Assembly: GCF_019931165.1 (NCBI RefSeq)
Contig: NZ_JAIOUP010000002.1
Span: forward strand, 1 to 64,000
Reading direction: 5' to 3'
DNA from: Schnuerera sp. xch1
GTDB lineage: Bacteria; Bacillota; Clostridia; Tissierellales; Tepidimicrobiaceae
DNA length: 64,000 nt
Part shown: positions 44,301-53,709 of the stretch, piece by piece
How positions within the stretch are numbered: position 1 is the first letter of the stretch
Layout of the letters: the number at the start of each line of letters is the position of its first letter
Notes under the pieces: model-generated
The model's input: only the letters and a program-made list of their open reading frames with translations
Database searches by the model: none
What the model was told of the DNA's origin: nothing
Position numbers and translations under genes: made by a program

Positions 44301-47300
44301 AAATAGAATAGATTAGGCAATAGTTCTTCATAAGGTTTTATATTTGAATGACTTAAATTCAAATATCCCATTTCAGTCTGTGACTTCGTTTTAGAAAGAT
44401 CTATTGCAACTTTAATATTATCTTTATTATCATATTTATTTAGAATATTGTAAGCTTCATTTTTGCTATGAGCTATGGATGTTAAATAGTATATATCAGC
44501 TTTTTTCTTAGGAGGTATTCTTAATTTTTTAGCTATACTCATTATAGGGTCCAGTACTACTCCTGTAGTATTAGTAAGGCCCTTGATTATTGCTCCTGGA
44601 TTACTTAACTTATTTCCTCTATCTACAAAATTAAACCTACTTGTTTCATACTGAAACTTTTCTTCTCCATATTCAAAAACCTTTACACCATGAAGTATCC
44701 AATTATCCTGTTGTTTATCTTCCCTTTTTCTTCTGCAAGCAAGTAACCCTTCATTTTCTTCTAAAGCTTCTGTCCTTATAAATAGATTACTAAAAACAGG
44801 ATGAGCTAAATCTGAATTTAGCATTTCCCCTACTACTTCGAAATAACTTATAGTCTCAAGTAATGCTTCTTCTTCACCATCATTTATAAGTCTTATCCTT
44901 CTAATCTCTCCTAGCTCTTCAGGTAATAGGTAGATATCCATTTTGGTCTCAATTTCTCCATCTTTTCTCCTGAAACTAGCTTTGTAATTTGAAAACTCGA
45001 CATTATAAAAGTCTGGTTCTTTATATACTGGAGCATAGGTTGCTGACCATAAATTATTATTCTTTATGTCCTTAATATAGACAAACTGTCCATAAGGATT
45101 TAATAGGTAATCCTTACGCCATCTATTGATAAACAGATTTTCATTTTTAGAAAACCCCTCTCCTCTATTGGTAATCATTAATGTGTATGTTCCAGAGGAT
45201 AATAGATGACACTTAATTTCCGTTAACTGCTCTTTTGAATAAACCTTTTTCTGCCAGTTATCTTTTCTCTTATTTGAAATATCTACCTCCTGTAAATCCT
45301 CTCTTTCCTTTGTAATAACCGGATTTAATGGAATCCTTTCTTGTAATAACAGTTCTCCACATTTCATTTGAGGATCCCTATGAAATCTTTCTACAAGTAT
45401 ATCATTGTTTATAAAATTATTTATAGCCGCTAATATCATTCCTTGATGATGACTCATGTAGGATTTTACTATACCTTTATCTAAATGAGATGGTAACCTT
45501 TTTATTGAATAATCTATAGCTTCATAAAACCCATATGGTCCTTCTAATCCTTCTTCTTTTAACCTTTTTATATTATTTAAAACTCCCTTATAATCAAATT
45601 TCAAAGCCATAAAAGTAGAATAGGGAGATACTACTAATTCTTCCTTAAGTCCTCTTTTAAAACCTAATGCTGGAACTCCAAAGGCTTTATACTGATAATT
45701 AAGTTGACTATCGAAGGCAAAAAAACCTGATTCAGAAATTCCCCATGGTACATTATTTTTGCTTCCATAGTTTTTCTGTATGTTTATAGATGTTTTATAA
45801 GTCTCATCTAACAACGTATTTTTATAATTTTTCAATACTAATGAAGGCATCAAATATTCAAACATAGTTCCAGACCAAGAAGCAAGACTTATTTGATTAT
45901 TTGCCATGATTAAAGACTTTCCTAACCTATTCCAGTGCTTTAAAGGTACTTCTTTCCTGGATATAGCAATATAACTTGATACTCTAGCTTCTGATGCTAA
46001 TAAATCATAATAATTGTTTAAAACTTTATCTTCTCCTACATTATAACCTATATAAAACAGATTCTTTGATTTATCGTATAGAGGTTCAAAATTAGTATTA
46101 TCAATTATCTTTTTAATTCTATAGATTAAATGCTTAATTCTAGTCTTTTGTTTAGCGTCATCTATATATTCCTTTAATCCCTCCTTAAGTACTATTAAAT
46201 ACGATATAAAATTTCCACTATCTACTGTCGATATAAATATGGGTCTTAAAGGCTCTAGATTTGTCGTATCATACCAATTATATAGATGTCCTTCCCATTT
46301 CTTTAATTTTTCAATAGTATTCATTGTCAATTCAATTGAATCTATCATCTCTGATGTAGTTATGAAATCTAAATCTCTACTAGACAATATTGATAATAGG
46401 TAAAATCCTATATTTGTAGGGGAAGTTCTATTAGCAACCCCATTATATGGGTACTCCTGGAAATTATCTGGTGGAAGATAATTATTACTAGAGTCTGTGA
46501 GTTCTTTGTAATACCTCCATGTTTTCTCAGCTATATTTTTGAGTAACTCTATATCTCTTTCTTCTATCCTTACTGTTTCTCTATATTCTTTACTTATTTT
46601 ATAAGCTGTGCTTGGTCCTAATAGCCATAACAATCCAATAACTGTACTGATAAGAAAATTATTAGGATTAAAAATTATAGTTAAAGCTATCAATAATATA
46701 GATGCAATGATATTTGCCTTCATTAGACTAAAATAACTTGAAATATCATTCTTTAGTTTCTTTTCCATATCAAAAGCAGTGGTCCATTCAAGTAGATTTT
46801 TCTTAGATACATATACCCTATAGAGAGTTCTAACTATTGCATCTGCCATCATAAGAGCTTCACTAGGCAAGAACATAAGATATAAAGTCGCTTGATAGAA
46901 AATATTTTTATATCCAACTATTATATTTCCATTTAATCTTACATTCTGAATCCTAAACCGTTTATTAAATAAATCATCTATAGCTTTTGTAATAATTGGA
47001 AAAAATAAATTTAATAAAACTACTCCAATCCATAATAAAACATTTCCAGGAAAAAAGGCTAATCCAAGAAATAAAGAGAGAAGTAAAAATACTGGCAACA
47101 TACTTCTTCTCATATTCTCTAATATCTTCCATTTTGATAATGGAGAAATATTTTTCCCATATCCGCCAATTAACCATCTTATTAGTTGCCAATCTCCTCT
47201 TACCCATCTATGCTGTCGTTTAATATAAGAACTGTATTTTTCGGGGTAACCATCTACCAATCCAATATTAGTTGCTAATCCAACCCTAGTATAGCTACCC

Positions 47301-49417
47301 TCTAATAGATCATGACTTAATACAGTATTTTCCGGTATAGAAGTATCTAAACACCTTTGAAATGCTTGTATATCGTATATACCCTTCCCAGTAAATATTC
47401 CTTCTCCAAATAAATCCTGATATATATCTGAAACTGCAGTACTATAAGGATCCATTCCTCCTTGACCTGCAAATATTTGAGTAAATATGGATTTATTGCT
47501 ACTTTCAATATCCACAAGTATTCTTGGTTGAATAATTCCATATCCCTCTTTTACTATGTTCTTTTCCTCATCTATTACAGCTCTGTTTAATGGATGAGAA
47601 ATTGCACCTATCAATTGTTTAGCACCATCTATTGGCAGCTTAGTATCGGCATCTAGTGTAATTATATACTTTATCTTTTCTTTAACCTCAGAAATATTCC
47701 CAGATACTACGTTAAAACTAGTATCTTTATTTCCTAATAATAGATTATTTAACTCTATTAGTGCACCTCTTTTTCTTTCCCATCCCATCCAACTTTCCTG
47801 GGTTTCTGAATATACTCTTTTTCTATGAAAATAGTAAAATATATCTTCAGAAGAAGCATACTTTTCGTTTAATTCATCTATTAACTCTATACCTTTATCA
47901 ATTATCTTATCATCTTCATCAGTAATTTCTTTGTCAGCATCTTTAAAGTCACCAACTATCCCAAAATAAATATTTTTTTCTTTGTTAGCTTGATAATGCA
48001 CTTCTAATTTTTTTACTAATTCATGGATTCTCTCTTCATTGCTTATAAGAGTAGGAACAACTACTAAAGTAGCAGAATCTTCAGGTATATCTTCATCATA
48101 TTCTATTTTGGGTATAACCTTTGGTCTAAACCTTTTGGAATAGAAATAGTTAAGCATGTTTATTATAATAGTCTCTATTGGAATAAATGCTACAACAAAA
48201 ATTAATATATTTAAATAAGTATATCTTTGTCTATATCCATATACACTAAATAGATAAGTTATTAAAATAGACATAAACATTATTGGGAAAAAATAATAAC
48301 TAAACTTCTCCAAGTAAATGCTAGTATTTTTGTCACTATGTCCAAAAAATTTAAATAATTTTTCTCTTCCTGCATCTATAAGATAATACCCTACATGAGC
48401 CCTTTTGTCTCTGCAACCTTTATTCCATTCTTCTTTTGCAAATTCCAATACTTTCTTAGATAATAATATCTCTCGGACGTTAAATTTATTTGCTAGTTTT
48501 TGAATATTATATTTGTAATAATCTTTTGATTGAGAGTCCATATTCTCATATACTTCAAGAGGATCCTCTCTTAAAACCTTTTCTATACTTCTTATAGAAT
48601 CAAATATTGTTTCCCAATTAAAAGCTGAAGTATTCCTTAAAGATGTTACCCCATAACCGAGCGATATCTTGTTTTTGGATTGAAACATATATTCCTTCTC
48701 TAAAATATCTTCGATACTTCGACCTATATAATCTAATTTCTTCTTTATTCTTTCTAGTATCTGTTGATAGTCTTCTTTATCCTCCCTTATTTTTCTTATT
48801 AGTCTTTCTATCTTGACAGAATCCATAGTATCTATATTTTCTATAATTTGTTCCATATTTTCCTTTAACGATAAATCAGTGCTCTCGACCATATCCCATG
48901 CTTTTTTAATTTTTAACAAATTCAAAGAAATATTTTTTATATATTCCATTAAACCTAATGTTAAATATTTAGGGAAATAAGCTATTTCTTCTAATGAAAG
49001 AATTTCTTCTTTTTGAAAGTCATTTACAAATCTAATAAGATTTTCTTCTGTAATATTTCCTGTTGAATGATAAATCAACTCTAGAGCTAAAGTATATATT
49101 CTAGGATAGCCTTTATACTGACCATCTGTAATAATATTTAAAGTTACTTTTTTTTCTTTCTTAATATCTGCTTTTAGTCGCTTGTATGTTAGCTCAATCA
49201 AATAAAAATTGTCTAAAAGCCAATCAGCCCCTTTAGGTAAAGATTTATTTTTAGCTGTATCATTGTTGAGCCTTAAATATACTCTTTCAATTTCTTTAAA
49301 GCTTTTATCTAATCTATTCAATATGAATCGTTTTGTATTAGATTTTTTATTGGATTTGTATAGAGTATGGACTTCTTCCCCTTGTACTGGTAATCTATCT
49401 ATATTTCTCATTCTCAT
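41393..49417 (-). CDS. Cyclic beta-1,2-glucan synthase-like protein (GT84-GH94)
   Basis: A giant membrane protein of about 2,674 residues. The N-terminal ~370 residues are followed by membrane segments near 376-430, then a processive glycosyltransferase (GT84) domain with ITLDADTKLP near 589 and QRHRWVRGDWQ near 739. More membrane segments lie near 780-1010, then a glycoamylase-like helical domain and two GH94 parts. The second GH94 part holds GGDWNDGM near 2350, matching the acid Asp of cellobiose phosphorylase. This is the architecture of Cgs/NdvB (about 2,870 residues), which polymerises UDP-glucose, trims and cyclises it. Start ATG 49417 lies 9 nt after AAAGGAAGG; an upstream ATG lacks a site. 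Acts with the two sugar-phosphate genes upstream. Confidence 0.9.
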   Translation of the reverse strand: MRMRNIDRLPVQGEEVHTLYKSNKKSNTKRFILNRLDKSFKEIERVYLRLNNDTAKNKSLPKGADWLLDNFYLIELTYKRLKADIKKEKKVTLNIITDGQYKGYPRIYTLALELIYHSTGNITEENLIRFVNDFQKEEILSLEEIAYFPKYLTLGLMEYIKNISLNLLKIKKAWDMVESTDLSLKENMEQIIENIDTMDSVKIERLIRKIREDKEDYQQILERIKKKLDYIGRSIEDILEKEYMFQSKNKISLGYGVTSLRNTSAFNWETIFDSIRSIEKVLREDPLEVYENMDSQSKDYYKYNIQKLANKFNVREILLSKKVLEFAKEEWNKGCRDKRAHVGYYLIDAGREKLFKFFGHSDKNTSIYLEKFSYYFFPIMFMSILITYLFSVYGYRQRYTYLNILIFVVAFIPIETIIINMLNYFYSKRFRPKVIPKIEYDEDIPEDSATLVVVPTLISNEERIHELVKKLEVHYQANKEKNIYFGIVGDFKDADKEITDEDDKIIDKGIELIDELNEKYASSEDIFYYFHRKRVYSETQESWMGWERKRGALIELNNLLLGNKDTSFNVVSGNISEVKEKIKYIITLDADTKLPIDGAKQLIGAISHPLNRAVIDEEKNIVKEGYGIIQPRILVDIESSNKSIFTQIFAGQGGMDPYSTAVSDIYQDLFGEGIFTGKGIYDIQAFQRCLDTSIPENTVLSHDLLEGSYTRVGLATNIGLVDGYPEKYSSYIKRQHRWVRGDWQLIRWLIGGYGKNISPLSKWKILENMRRSMLPVFLLLSLFLGLAFFPGNVLLWIGVVLLNLFFPIITKAIDDLFNKRFRIQNVRLNGNIIVGYKNIFYQATLYLMFLPSEALMMADAIVRTLYRVYVSKKNLLEWTTAFDMEKKLKNDISSYFSLMKANIIASILLIALTIIFNPNNFLISTVIGLLWLLGPSTAYKISKEYRETVRIEERDIELLKNIAEKTWRYYKELTDSSNNYLPPDNFQEYPYNGVANRTSPTNIGFYLLSILSSRDLDFITTSEMIDSIELTMNTIEKLKKWEGHLYNWYDTTNLEPLRPIFISTVDSGNFISYLIVLKEGLKEYIDDAKQKTRIKHLIYRIKKIIDNTNFEPLYDKSKNLFYIGYNVGEDKVLNNYYDLLASEARVSSYIAISRKEVPLKHWNRLGKSLIMANNQISLASWSGTMFEYLMPSLVLKNYKNTLLDETYKTSINIQKNYGSKNNVPWGISESGFFAFDSQLNYQYKAFGVPALGFKRGLKEELVVSPYSTFMALKFDYKGVLNNIKRLKEEGLEGPYGFYEAIDYSIKRLPSHLDKGIVKSYMSHHQGMILAAINNFINNDILVERFHRDPQMKCGELLLQERIPLNPVITKEREDLQEVDISNKRKDNWQKKVYSKEQLTEIKCHLLSSGTYTLMITNRGEGFSKNENLFINRWRKDYLLNPYGQFVYIKDIKNNNLWSATYAPVYKEPDFYNVEFSNYKASFRRKDGEIETKMDIYLLPEELGEIRRIRLINDGEEEALLETISYFEVVGEMLNSDLAHPVFSNLFIRTEALEENEGLLACRRKREDKQQDNWILHGVKVFEYGEEKFQYETSRFNFVDRGNKLSNPGAIIKGLTNTTGVVLDPIMSIAKKLRIPPKKKADIYYLTSIAHSKNEAYNILNKYDNKDNIKVAIDLSKTKSQTEMGYLNLSHSNIKPYEELLPNLFYLEDNIKYKYDSILKQNIKGKEGLWSKGISGDNPIILVIVKSMEGITNLTKIINAHEYWSYKGLIIDLVVVNEDESAYYQPLYENIREEIYDRRGNVVGEPGGIFIINKNTLLDEDESLLYKYATIIIEAEEGFINKKSDKTDIPYKQFNKQKQKYSLKEIDVDLNYFNEYGGFSKDGREYVIKLSKDLNTPLPWANVIANKKFGFVITELGTGFTWSRNSRENKLTPWYNDPIMNNPGEVIYLRDNETGEIWNITPKPIRDDNDYIVTHGLGYTEFYHHNNGIEQKLITFTPTEDNIKINLIKLNNLSNNDKNISLYYYIRPVLGVSDEETENLLETDIDEDIFIVKNSTNSEFENSTLFLSASEEIQSYTGDRKEFLGAIPNYEEPEGIRRERLSNTVGLGYNPCSAIEIKINIPVNEKKEVVFLLGEQTDIESGCNLINKYKDIQISKNSLQKVKEFWEKTLSTIQIQTPDDTMNYMMNNWLMYQTIVCRIWARAGFYQVGGAFGARDQMQDVINAIYHIPEMTRKQIIRNCAHQYREGDIQHWWHPIPGSEAHKGIRSKYSDDSLWLPLGVAKYIKVTGDDGVLQEKVPFIESPALEETEEERYEVPDISSDIGTVYEHCIRAIDRSLRFGDKNIPLMSGGDWNDGMNKVGYKGRGESVWLGWFLATVLKNFIPVCEIMGDSNRVDRYESIISQLKEALEKNAWDGEWYKRAFFDDGTPLGSKENSECIIDSIAQSWSVISELGDDKRTRTALKSVEKHLINEKEGIISLLTPAFDNTEHNPGYIKSYVPGVRENGGQYTHAATWVIKAFAMLGEGDKAYNLFRLINPINHSRTSIESVKYKVEPYVLAADVYTNPQHLGRGGWTWYTGSSGWMFRVGLEDILGFKIEEGKLFINPCIPKGWKGFKMKYKYKNTTYNIEIRNQNSVNKGINSIVIDGVPANEKYVELTNDGLKHFIQVDMGTDGGY

Positions 49418-49455
49418 ACTCTTAAACCTTCCTTTCATAATTAAGCTTCTAAATT

Positions 49456-51888
49456 TTAAGTCTTCATCAAGTTCTTTACTTTTTTATCATATTTTGTCCA
49501 AAGTTCTTCTGCATATTCTTCATTATAACCTTCTATATATAAGTTAAACTTAGGCTTTTCATCATCTGGTATAACTAAAACCCATCCCTTATCGTCTATA
49601 AATCTAACTCCTTGTTTAAGCTCAATTCCTTTCTTCCTATCTTCAGTTAATCTTCTAATTACTTTGCCTTTGTCAGTCCATTTACAGGGAATTTCTTTTT
49701 TAAAATAGTAGTATTCTGGTAGCTCCTGTAATAATTCGTTTATTGTAACATCATTACCTATTAAATAATCAATTATCTTTCCTGTAGCCCAGATAGAATC
49801 AAAGTTTACTATATATTGAAAATCAATACTTTTATCCATAACAGTTTTAATAATCTCTGAAATATTGGATTTACTATATATGGTTCTTCCCTTATACTCT
49901 TTAGCTAATTTCTCCACTATTCTTGGATAATTATAAGGAATTACCACTTCTTTAAGCATGCCAGTTTTAAATCCTATCAATAGAGTTAACAGGTAATATT
50001 TATCATCTTCCACAATATTATATCCATCTGTTAAAGCTATTTTTTCACCATCACTACTATATAAAATACCTAAATATCCATCTTCATCTAATACCTTGTT
50101 CCTAATATCTTCTATTATCAATTGATTATTAAATTCAACTACCTTAACTTTACAGCCTATATCCATCAAATACTTTTCCGCTAATCTCGATATATTTTTC
50201 GATGGAGATGATATAATTAGTTTAGGTTTTTTACTTTTTATTTCTTTTCCATTCTTCAAATGTTGTATTCCTTCTTTTAGGTATATTTGGGAAAAATTAT
50301 ATATATTTACTACATCTTTGATTTCATTTCCCAAACATCTTTTAAAGTTTTCTAAAACAAAACAACTTTCAACTTTTCTTTCTATACCTTTATTTATATT
50401 TGCTCCTTTAGCATCAATAAATTCAATATAGACCATATTCTCATTAGAACAATTAGTTCTAATTTGTATACCTCCATCTGCTTTGAAATATTTTACTCCA
50501 AATCTACACATTGGCATAGTACTGTTTTTAATATCTATTACCAATGATCCTGTAGATAAAATACCTGATACTATTGAATTTTTCACAGATTTAGAAGTAT
50601 TATATTCATCACTATTAACAACAAAAGTTCCTTTTTCTTTAATAACCGTAGCAAAAGAAACCCCTAATTTAGTTACAATTTCTGGAGTTATTGTTTCATT
50701 AAATTTGCCAGATATATTCCTATATCCAAATAATTTCTTTGTTGCTCTTTCTTCCCATACTAAATTATCTGTTACAATCATATTTTCCTCTATTGTTTTG
50801 TATGGCCATATTTTGACTTTTGGTTTAATTGTACTGTTCTTGGATATTTTTGAATGTGCACCAATTGCAACACCTTCGAATATCCTGCTTTGTTTCTCTA
50901 TATTTACATTGTTACAAATAACCGATTTTCTAATCTCACAATTCTTAGATATATTTACACTATCCCAAAGAATACTTCTCTTTATAGATGACCCTTCTCC
51001 AATGAAACAGTTTTTCCCAATTATTGTATATGGTTCTATAATTGTTCCTGCTTTTATTGTAGAATTTTCACCTATAAATATTGGAGGATATATCTTGGTT
51101 CCCTTTTCAATAGTACTACCTTCTCCTATCCAAATACCATTACCTTGATTTGCTCCAATTAAATAATGTTTATCCGCATCAGACAATATATCTGTATGGG
51201 TTTGTATGTAACTATTTAAATCTCCAACATCACACCAGTATTCGTCTGCTATATATCCATACATAGGTATATTGTCTTCCAATAATTTTGGAAATAAATC
51301 TTTACTAAAATCAAAATTTTGGCCTTTCTCATAATAATTAAATACCTCTGGTTCTAAAATATATATACCGGTATTAATAGTATCGCTAAATACCTCTCCC
51401 CAACTAGGTTTTTCTAGGAACCTGATTATTTTTCCTTCTTCATCTGTTATAACCACTCCATATTCTAAAGGTACTGATTCTCTTTTTAATATCAAAGTCG
51501 CTTTAGAATCTTTCTTCTTATGAAATTCATAAGCTTTTTTCAAATTTATATTAGTAAAAGCATCACCGCTTATAACAATCAAAGTATCATCTAGAAATTC
51601 TTGGGCATTTTTTACACTTCCACCAGTACCTAAAGGTTTATCTTCTATATAATAATTGATATCTACATCAAATTTTCTACCATCCTCAAAATAATCTATA
51701 ATCATATTAGGTAAGTAATGTAATGTAACTGCTATATCTTCTATTTTGTTTTTCTTTAGTAAGTCAACGGCATATTCCATTACAGGCTTGTTAAAAATTG
51801 GTACCATTGGCTTAGGAAGATCACAAGTTAAAGGTCTAAGCCTGGTACCAATTCCTCCTGACATTATAATTCCTTTGATGATAACCAC
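49456..51888 (-). CDS. Sugar-phosphate nucleotidyltransferase fused to hexapeptide and degenerate phosphomannomutase domains
   Basis: 810 residues. Residues 1-~235 are a nucleotidyltransferase (IIMSGGIGTRLRPLTCDLPKPMVP, IEDKPLGTGGSVK, VISGDAFTNI). About 250-370 is a left-handed beta-helix of hexapeptide repeats. The remaining ~430 residues align to phosphomannomutase but lack the Ser-His-Asn phosphoserine loop (TNCSNEN at the equivalent place) and the DxDxDR metal loop, so this part is probably inactive. The enzyme likely makes an NDP-hexose (UDP-glucose or GDP-mannose) for the downstream glucan synthase. Start is a GTG close to AAAGGA; no better start keeps the first beta-strand. Confidence 0.88.
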   Translation of the reverse strand: MVIIKGIIMSGGIGTRLRPLTCDLPKPMVPIFNKPVMEYAVDLLKKNKIEDIAVTLHYLPNMIIDYFEDGRKFDVDINYYIEDKPLGTGGSVKNAQEFLDDTLIVISGDAFTNINLKKAYEFHKKKDSKATLILKRESVPLEYGVVITDEEGKIIRFLEKPSWGEVFSDTINTGIYILEPEVFNYYEKGQNFDFSKDLFPKLLEDNIPMYGYIADEYWCDVGDLNSYIQTHTDILSDADKHYLIGANQGNGIWIGEGSTIEKGTKIYPPIFIGENSTIKAGTIIEPYTIIGKNCFIGEGSSIKRSILWDSVNISKNCEIRKSVICNNVNIEKQSRIFEGVAIGAHSKISKNSTIKPKVKIWPYKTIEENMIVTDNLVWEERATKKLFGYRNISGKFNETITPEIVTKLGVSFATVIKEKGTFVVNSDEYNTSKSVKNSIVSGILSTGSLVIDIKNSTMPMCRFGVKYFKADGGIQIRTNCSNENMVYIEFIDAKGANINKGIERKVESCFVLENFKRCLGNEIKDVVNIYNFSQIYLKEGIQHLKNGKEIKSKKPKLIISSPSKNISRLAEKYLMDIGCKVKVVEFNNQLIIEDIRNKVLDEDGYLGILYSSDGEKIALTDGYNIVEDDKYYLLTLLIGFKTGMLKEVVIPYNYPRIVEKLAKEYKGRTIYSKSNISEIIKTVMDKSIDFQYIVNFDSIWATGKIIDYLIGNDVTINELLQELPEYYYFKKEIPCKWTDKGKVIRRLTEDRKKGIELKQGVRFIDDKGWVLVIPDDEKPKFNLYIEGYNEEYAEELWTKYDKKVKNLMKT

Positions 51889-51950
51889 TCCTTTACCCTA
51901 ATATTGATATAGGACTATTTTGTGAATTAGCTTGGTTTTTTATACATATA

Positions 51951-51989
51951 AAAAGTCTTCACAATAGCTAATGTACTGTAAAGACTTTT
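51951..51989 (-). terminator. Terminator after phosphoglucomutase gene
   Basis: AAAAGTCTT / AAGACTTTT stem extended by ACA/TGT, with a TTTTT tail on the minus strand. It separates pgm from the nucleotidyltransferase gene, implying at least partly separate transcription. Confidence 0.75.
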
Positions 51990-51998
51990 CATTCATTA

Positions 51999-53690
51999 TT
52001 ATTTTACTGATTTAATCTTATTCATAATAGCTTTTTCGATATCCTTAATCTTCTTTTCTGATAAAGTTTTATCATCTGCTTTTGAATATATATATTTTTT
52101 TATCTTTGGTTCTGTCCCCGATGGTCTTATAGCATACCATGAACCATCATCAAGGAAATACTTCAATACGTTGGATTTCGGAGTGTCTGTCTTATCCTTT
52201 AAATAATCTATAGTATTAGTCAGCTTCATACCTTCTATAGCTATAATTGGATCTTCCCTAAAGGAATCCATGATTCTTTGAATTCTTTTGCTGCCTTCAA
52301 TTCCTTCTAATACTATAGATATTAAATTGCTCGAATAATATCCATGTTCTTGATAAATTTCTTCTAACACATCTAACAAAGATTTTCCTGCTTTTTTATA
52401 ATAAGCTGTCATTTCAGCTATCAACATTGATGAGATGACTCCATCTTTATCTCTAACAAAATTACTATATACATATCCTATACTCTCTTCGTAACCAAAT
52501 ATAAACGTATTTTCTTTAGTCCTATCAAATTCATTAGCTTTATTACATATATGTTTAAATCCTGTAAGAGTTTCTATTGTTTTTACATCATATTTATCAG
52601 CTATGGCTCTACTTAAATCATCAGTCACTATGCTCTTAACTATAACTCCATTTTCCGGTATATTTTTCTTTTCATATCTTGATGATAATATGTAATTTAC
52701 CAATAATGCTCCTATTTGATTTCCATTTAATCCTATATAACTTTTATCATTACCCTTTACCATACATGATACTCTATCACAATCTGGATCTGTTGCTATT
52801 AATACATCTGCATTTTTTTCCTTTCCTAACTTTTTAGCATATTCAAAAGCTTTTACGTCTTCAGGATTTGGATATCCTACTGTTTTAAAATCTGGATCAG
52901 GATTTTCCTGCTCTGGTACTACAAATACATTTGTAAATCCCCTTTCGCTTAATACCCTTCTTACTAATTTATTACCTGTACCATTTAAAGGAGTATATAC
53001 AATATTTATATCCTTATCTATATCATCATTTAATCTTAAACTTTTTACTCTCTCTATATATTCATCATCTATCTCTTTCGCTATATATGTTATTAAACCT
53101 TTATTTAATCCTTCATCTATATCAATTAATTTTATCCTGGAGAAGTCTTCAATCTTATTGATATTATCAAGTATTTCTGAAGCCATATCATCTAAAATTT
53201 GAGATCCTTCTTCCCAATACACCTTATATCCATTATAATCTTTGGGATTATGGCTAGCAGTTATTACTATTCCGGATATAGTGTTTAACCTTCTTATAGT
53301 ATACGATAAAAGAGGTGTAGGTCTAATATCATCAAATAGATAAACTTTTATTCCATTAGCAGCTAAAACTCTTGCAGCTATATGTGCAAATTCTTTAGAA
53401 AAATGTCTTACATCATATGCAATTGCAACTCCTCTTTTTATAGCTTCATTACCTTTATCAATAATTGTAGTTGCTAATCCTTGAGTAGCTAAAGATACAG
53501 TATATCTATTCATTCTATTAGTTCCTGCTCCAATAATTCCCCTTAACCCTGCTGTTCCAAAGGTAAGATCCTTATAGAATCTACTCTTTATTTCTTCTTC
53601 ATCATTTTTAATTAATTCTAGTTCTTCTTTAGTATTTACATCAAAATATTCATTATTTGCCCAGTACTTGTATTTTTCTAAATAGTCCAT
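51999..53690 (-). CDS. pgcA: Phosphoglucomutase / phosphomannomutase
   Basis: 563 residues, alpha-D-phosphohexomutase family. The phosphoserine is Ser 146 in TASHNPKDYNG, the metal loop is DPDCDR near residue 305, GFKHICNKANEFD with GYEESIGY is the sugar-binding region, and RPSGTEPKIKKY binds phosphate. It interconverts glucose-6-phosphate and glucose-1-phosphate, feeding the NDP-glucose and glucan genes downstream on the same strand. Length suits the PgcA type of Bacillota. Confidence 0.94.
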   Translation of the reverse strand: MDYLEKYKYWANNEYFDVNTKEELELIKNDEEEIKSRFYKDLTFGTAGLRGIIGAGTNRMNRYTVSLATQGLATTIIDKGNEAIKRGVAIAYDVRHFSKEFAHIAARVLAANGIKVYLFDDIRPTPLLSYTIRRLNTISGIVITASHNPKDYNGYKVYWEEGSQILDDMASEILDNINKIEDFSRIKLIDIDEGLNKGLITYIAKEIDDEYIERVKSLRLNDDIDKDINIVYTPLNGTGNKLVRRVLSERGFTNVFVVPEQENPDPDFKTVGYPNPEDVKAFEYAKKLGKEKNADVLIATDPDCDRVSCMVKGNDKSYIGLNGNQIGALLVNYILSSRYEKKNIPENGVIVKSIVTDDLSRAIADKYDVKTIETLTGFKHICNKANEFDRTKENTFIFGYEESIGYVYSNFVRDKDGVISSMLIAEMTAYYKKAGKSLLDVLEEIYQEHGYYSSNLISIVLEGIEGSKRIQRIMDSFREDPIIAIEGMKLTNTIDYLKDKTDTPKSNVLKYFLDDGSWYAIRPSGTEPKIKKYIYSKADDKTLSEKKIKDIEKAIMNKIKSVK

Positions 53691-53709
53691 TTTACAGTCC
53701 TCCCTAAAT

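Noticed and set aside
2192-49417. Identical ATGAGAATGAGAAAT start region in the degU-like gene and the glucan synthase gene
   Set aside because: Fifteen matching bases without further similarity; most likely coincidence of start-region sequence.
50483-51148. 221-codon plus-strand frame inside the nucleotidyltransferase gene
   Set aside because: Antisense shadow of an intact, motif-bearing gene; composition is hydrophobic/Ser-Pro rich without a start signal.
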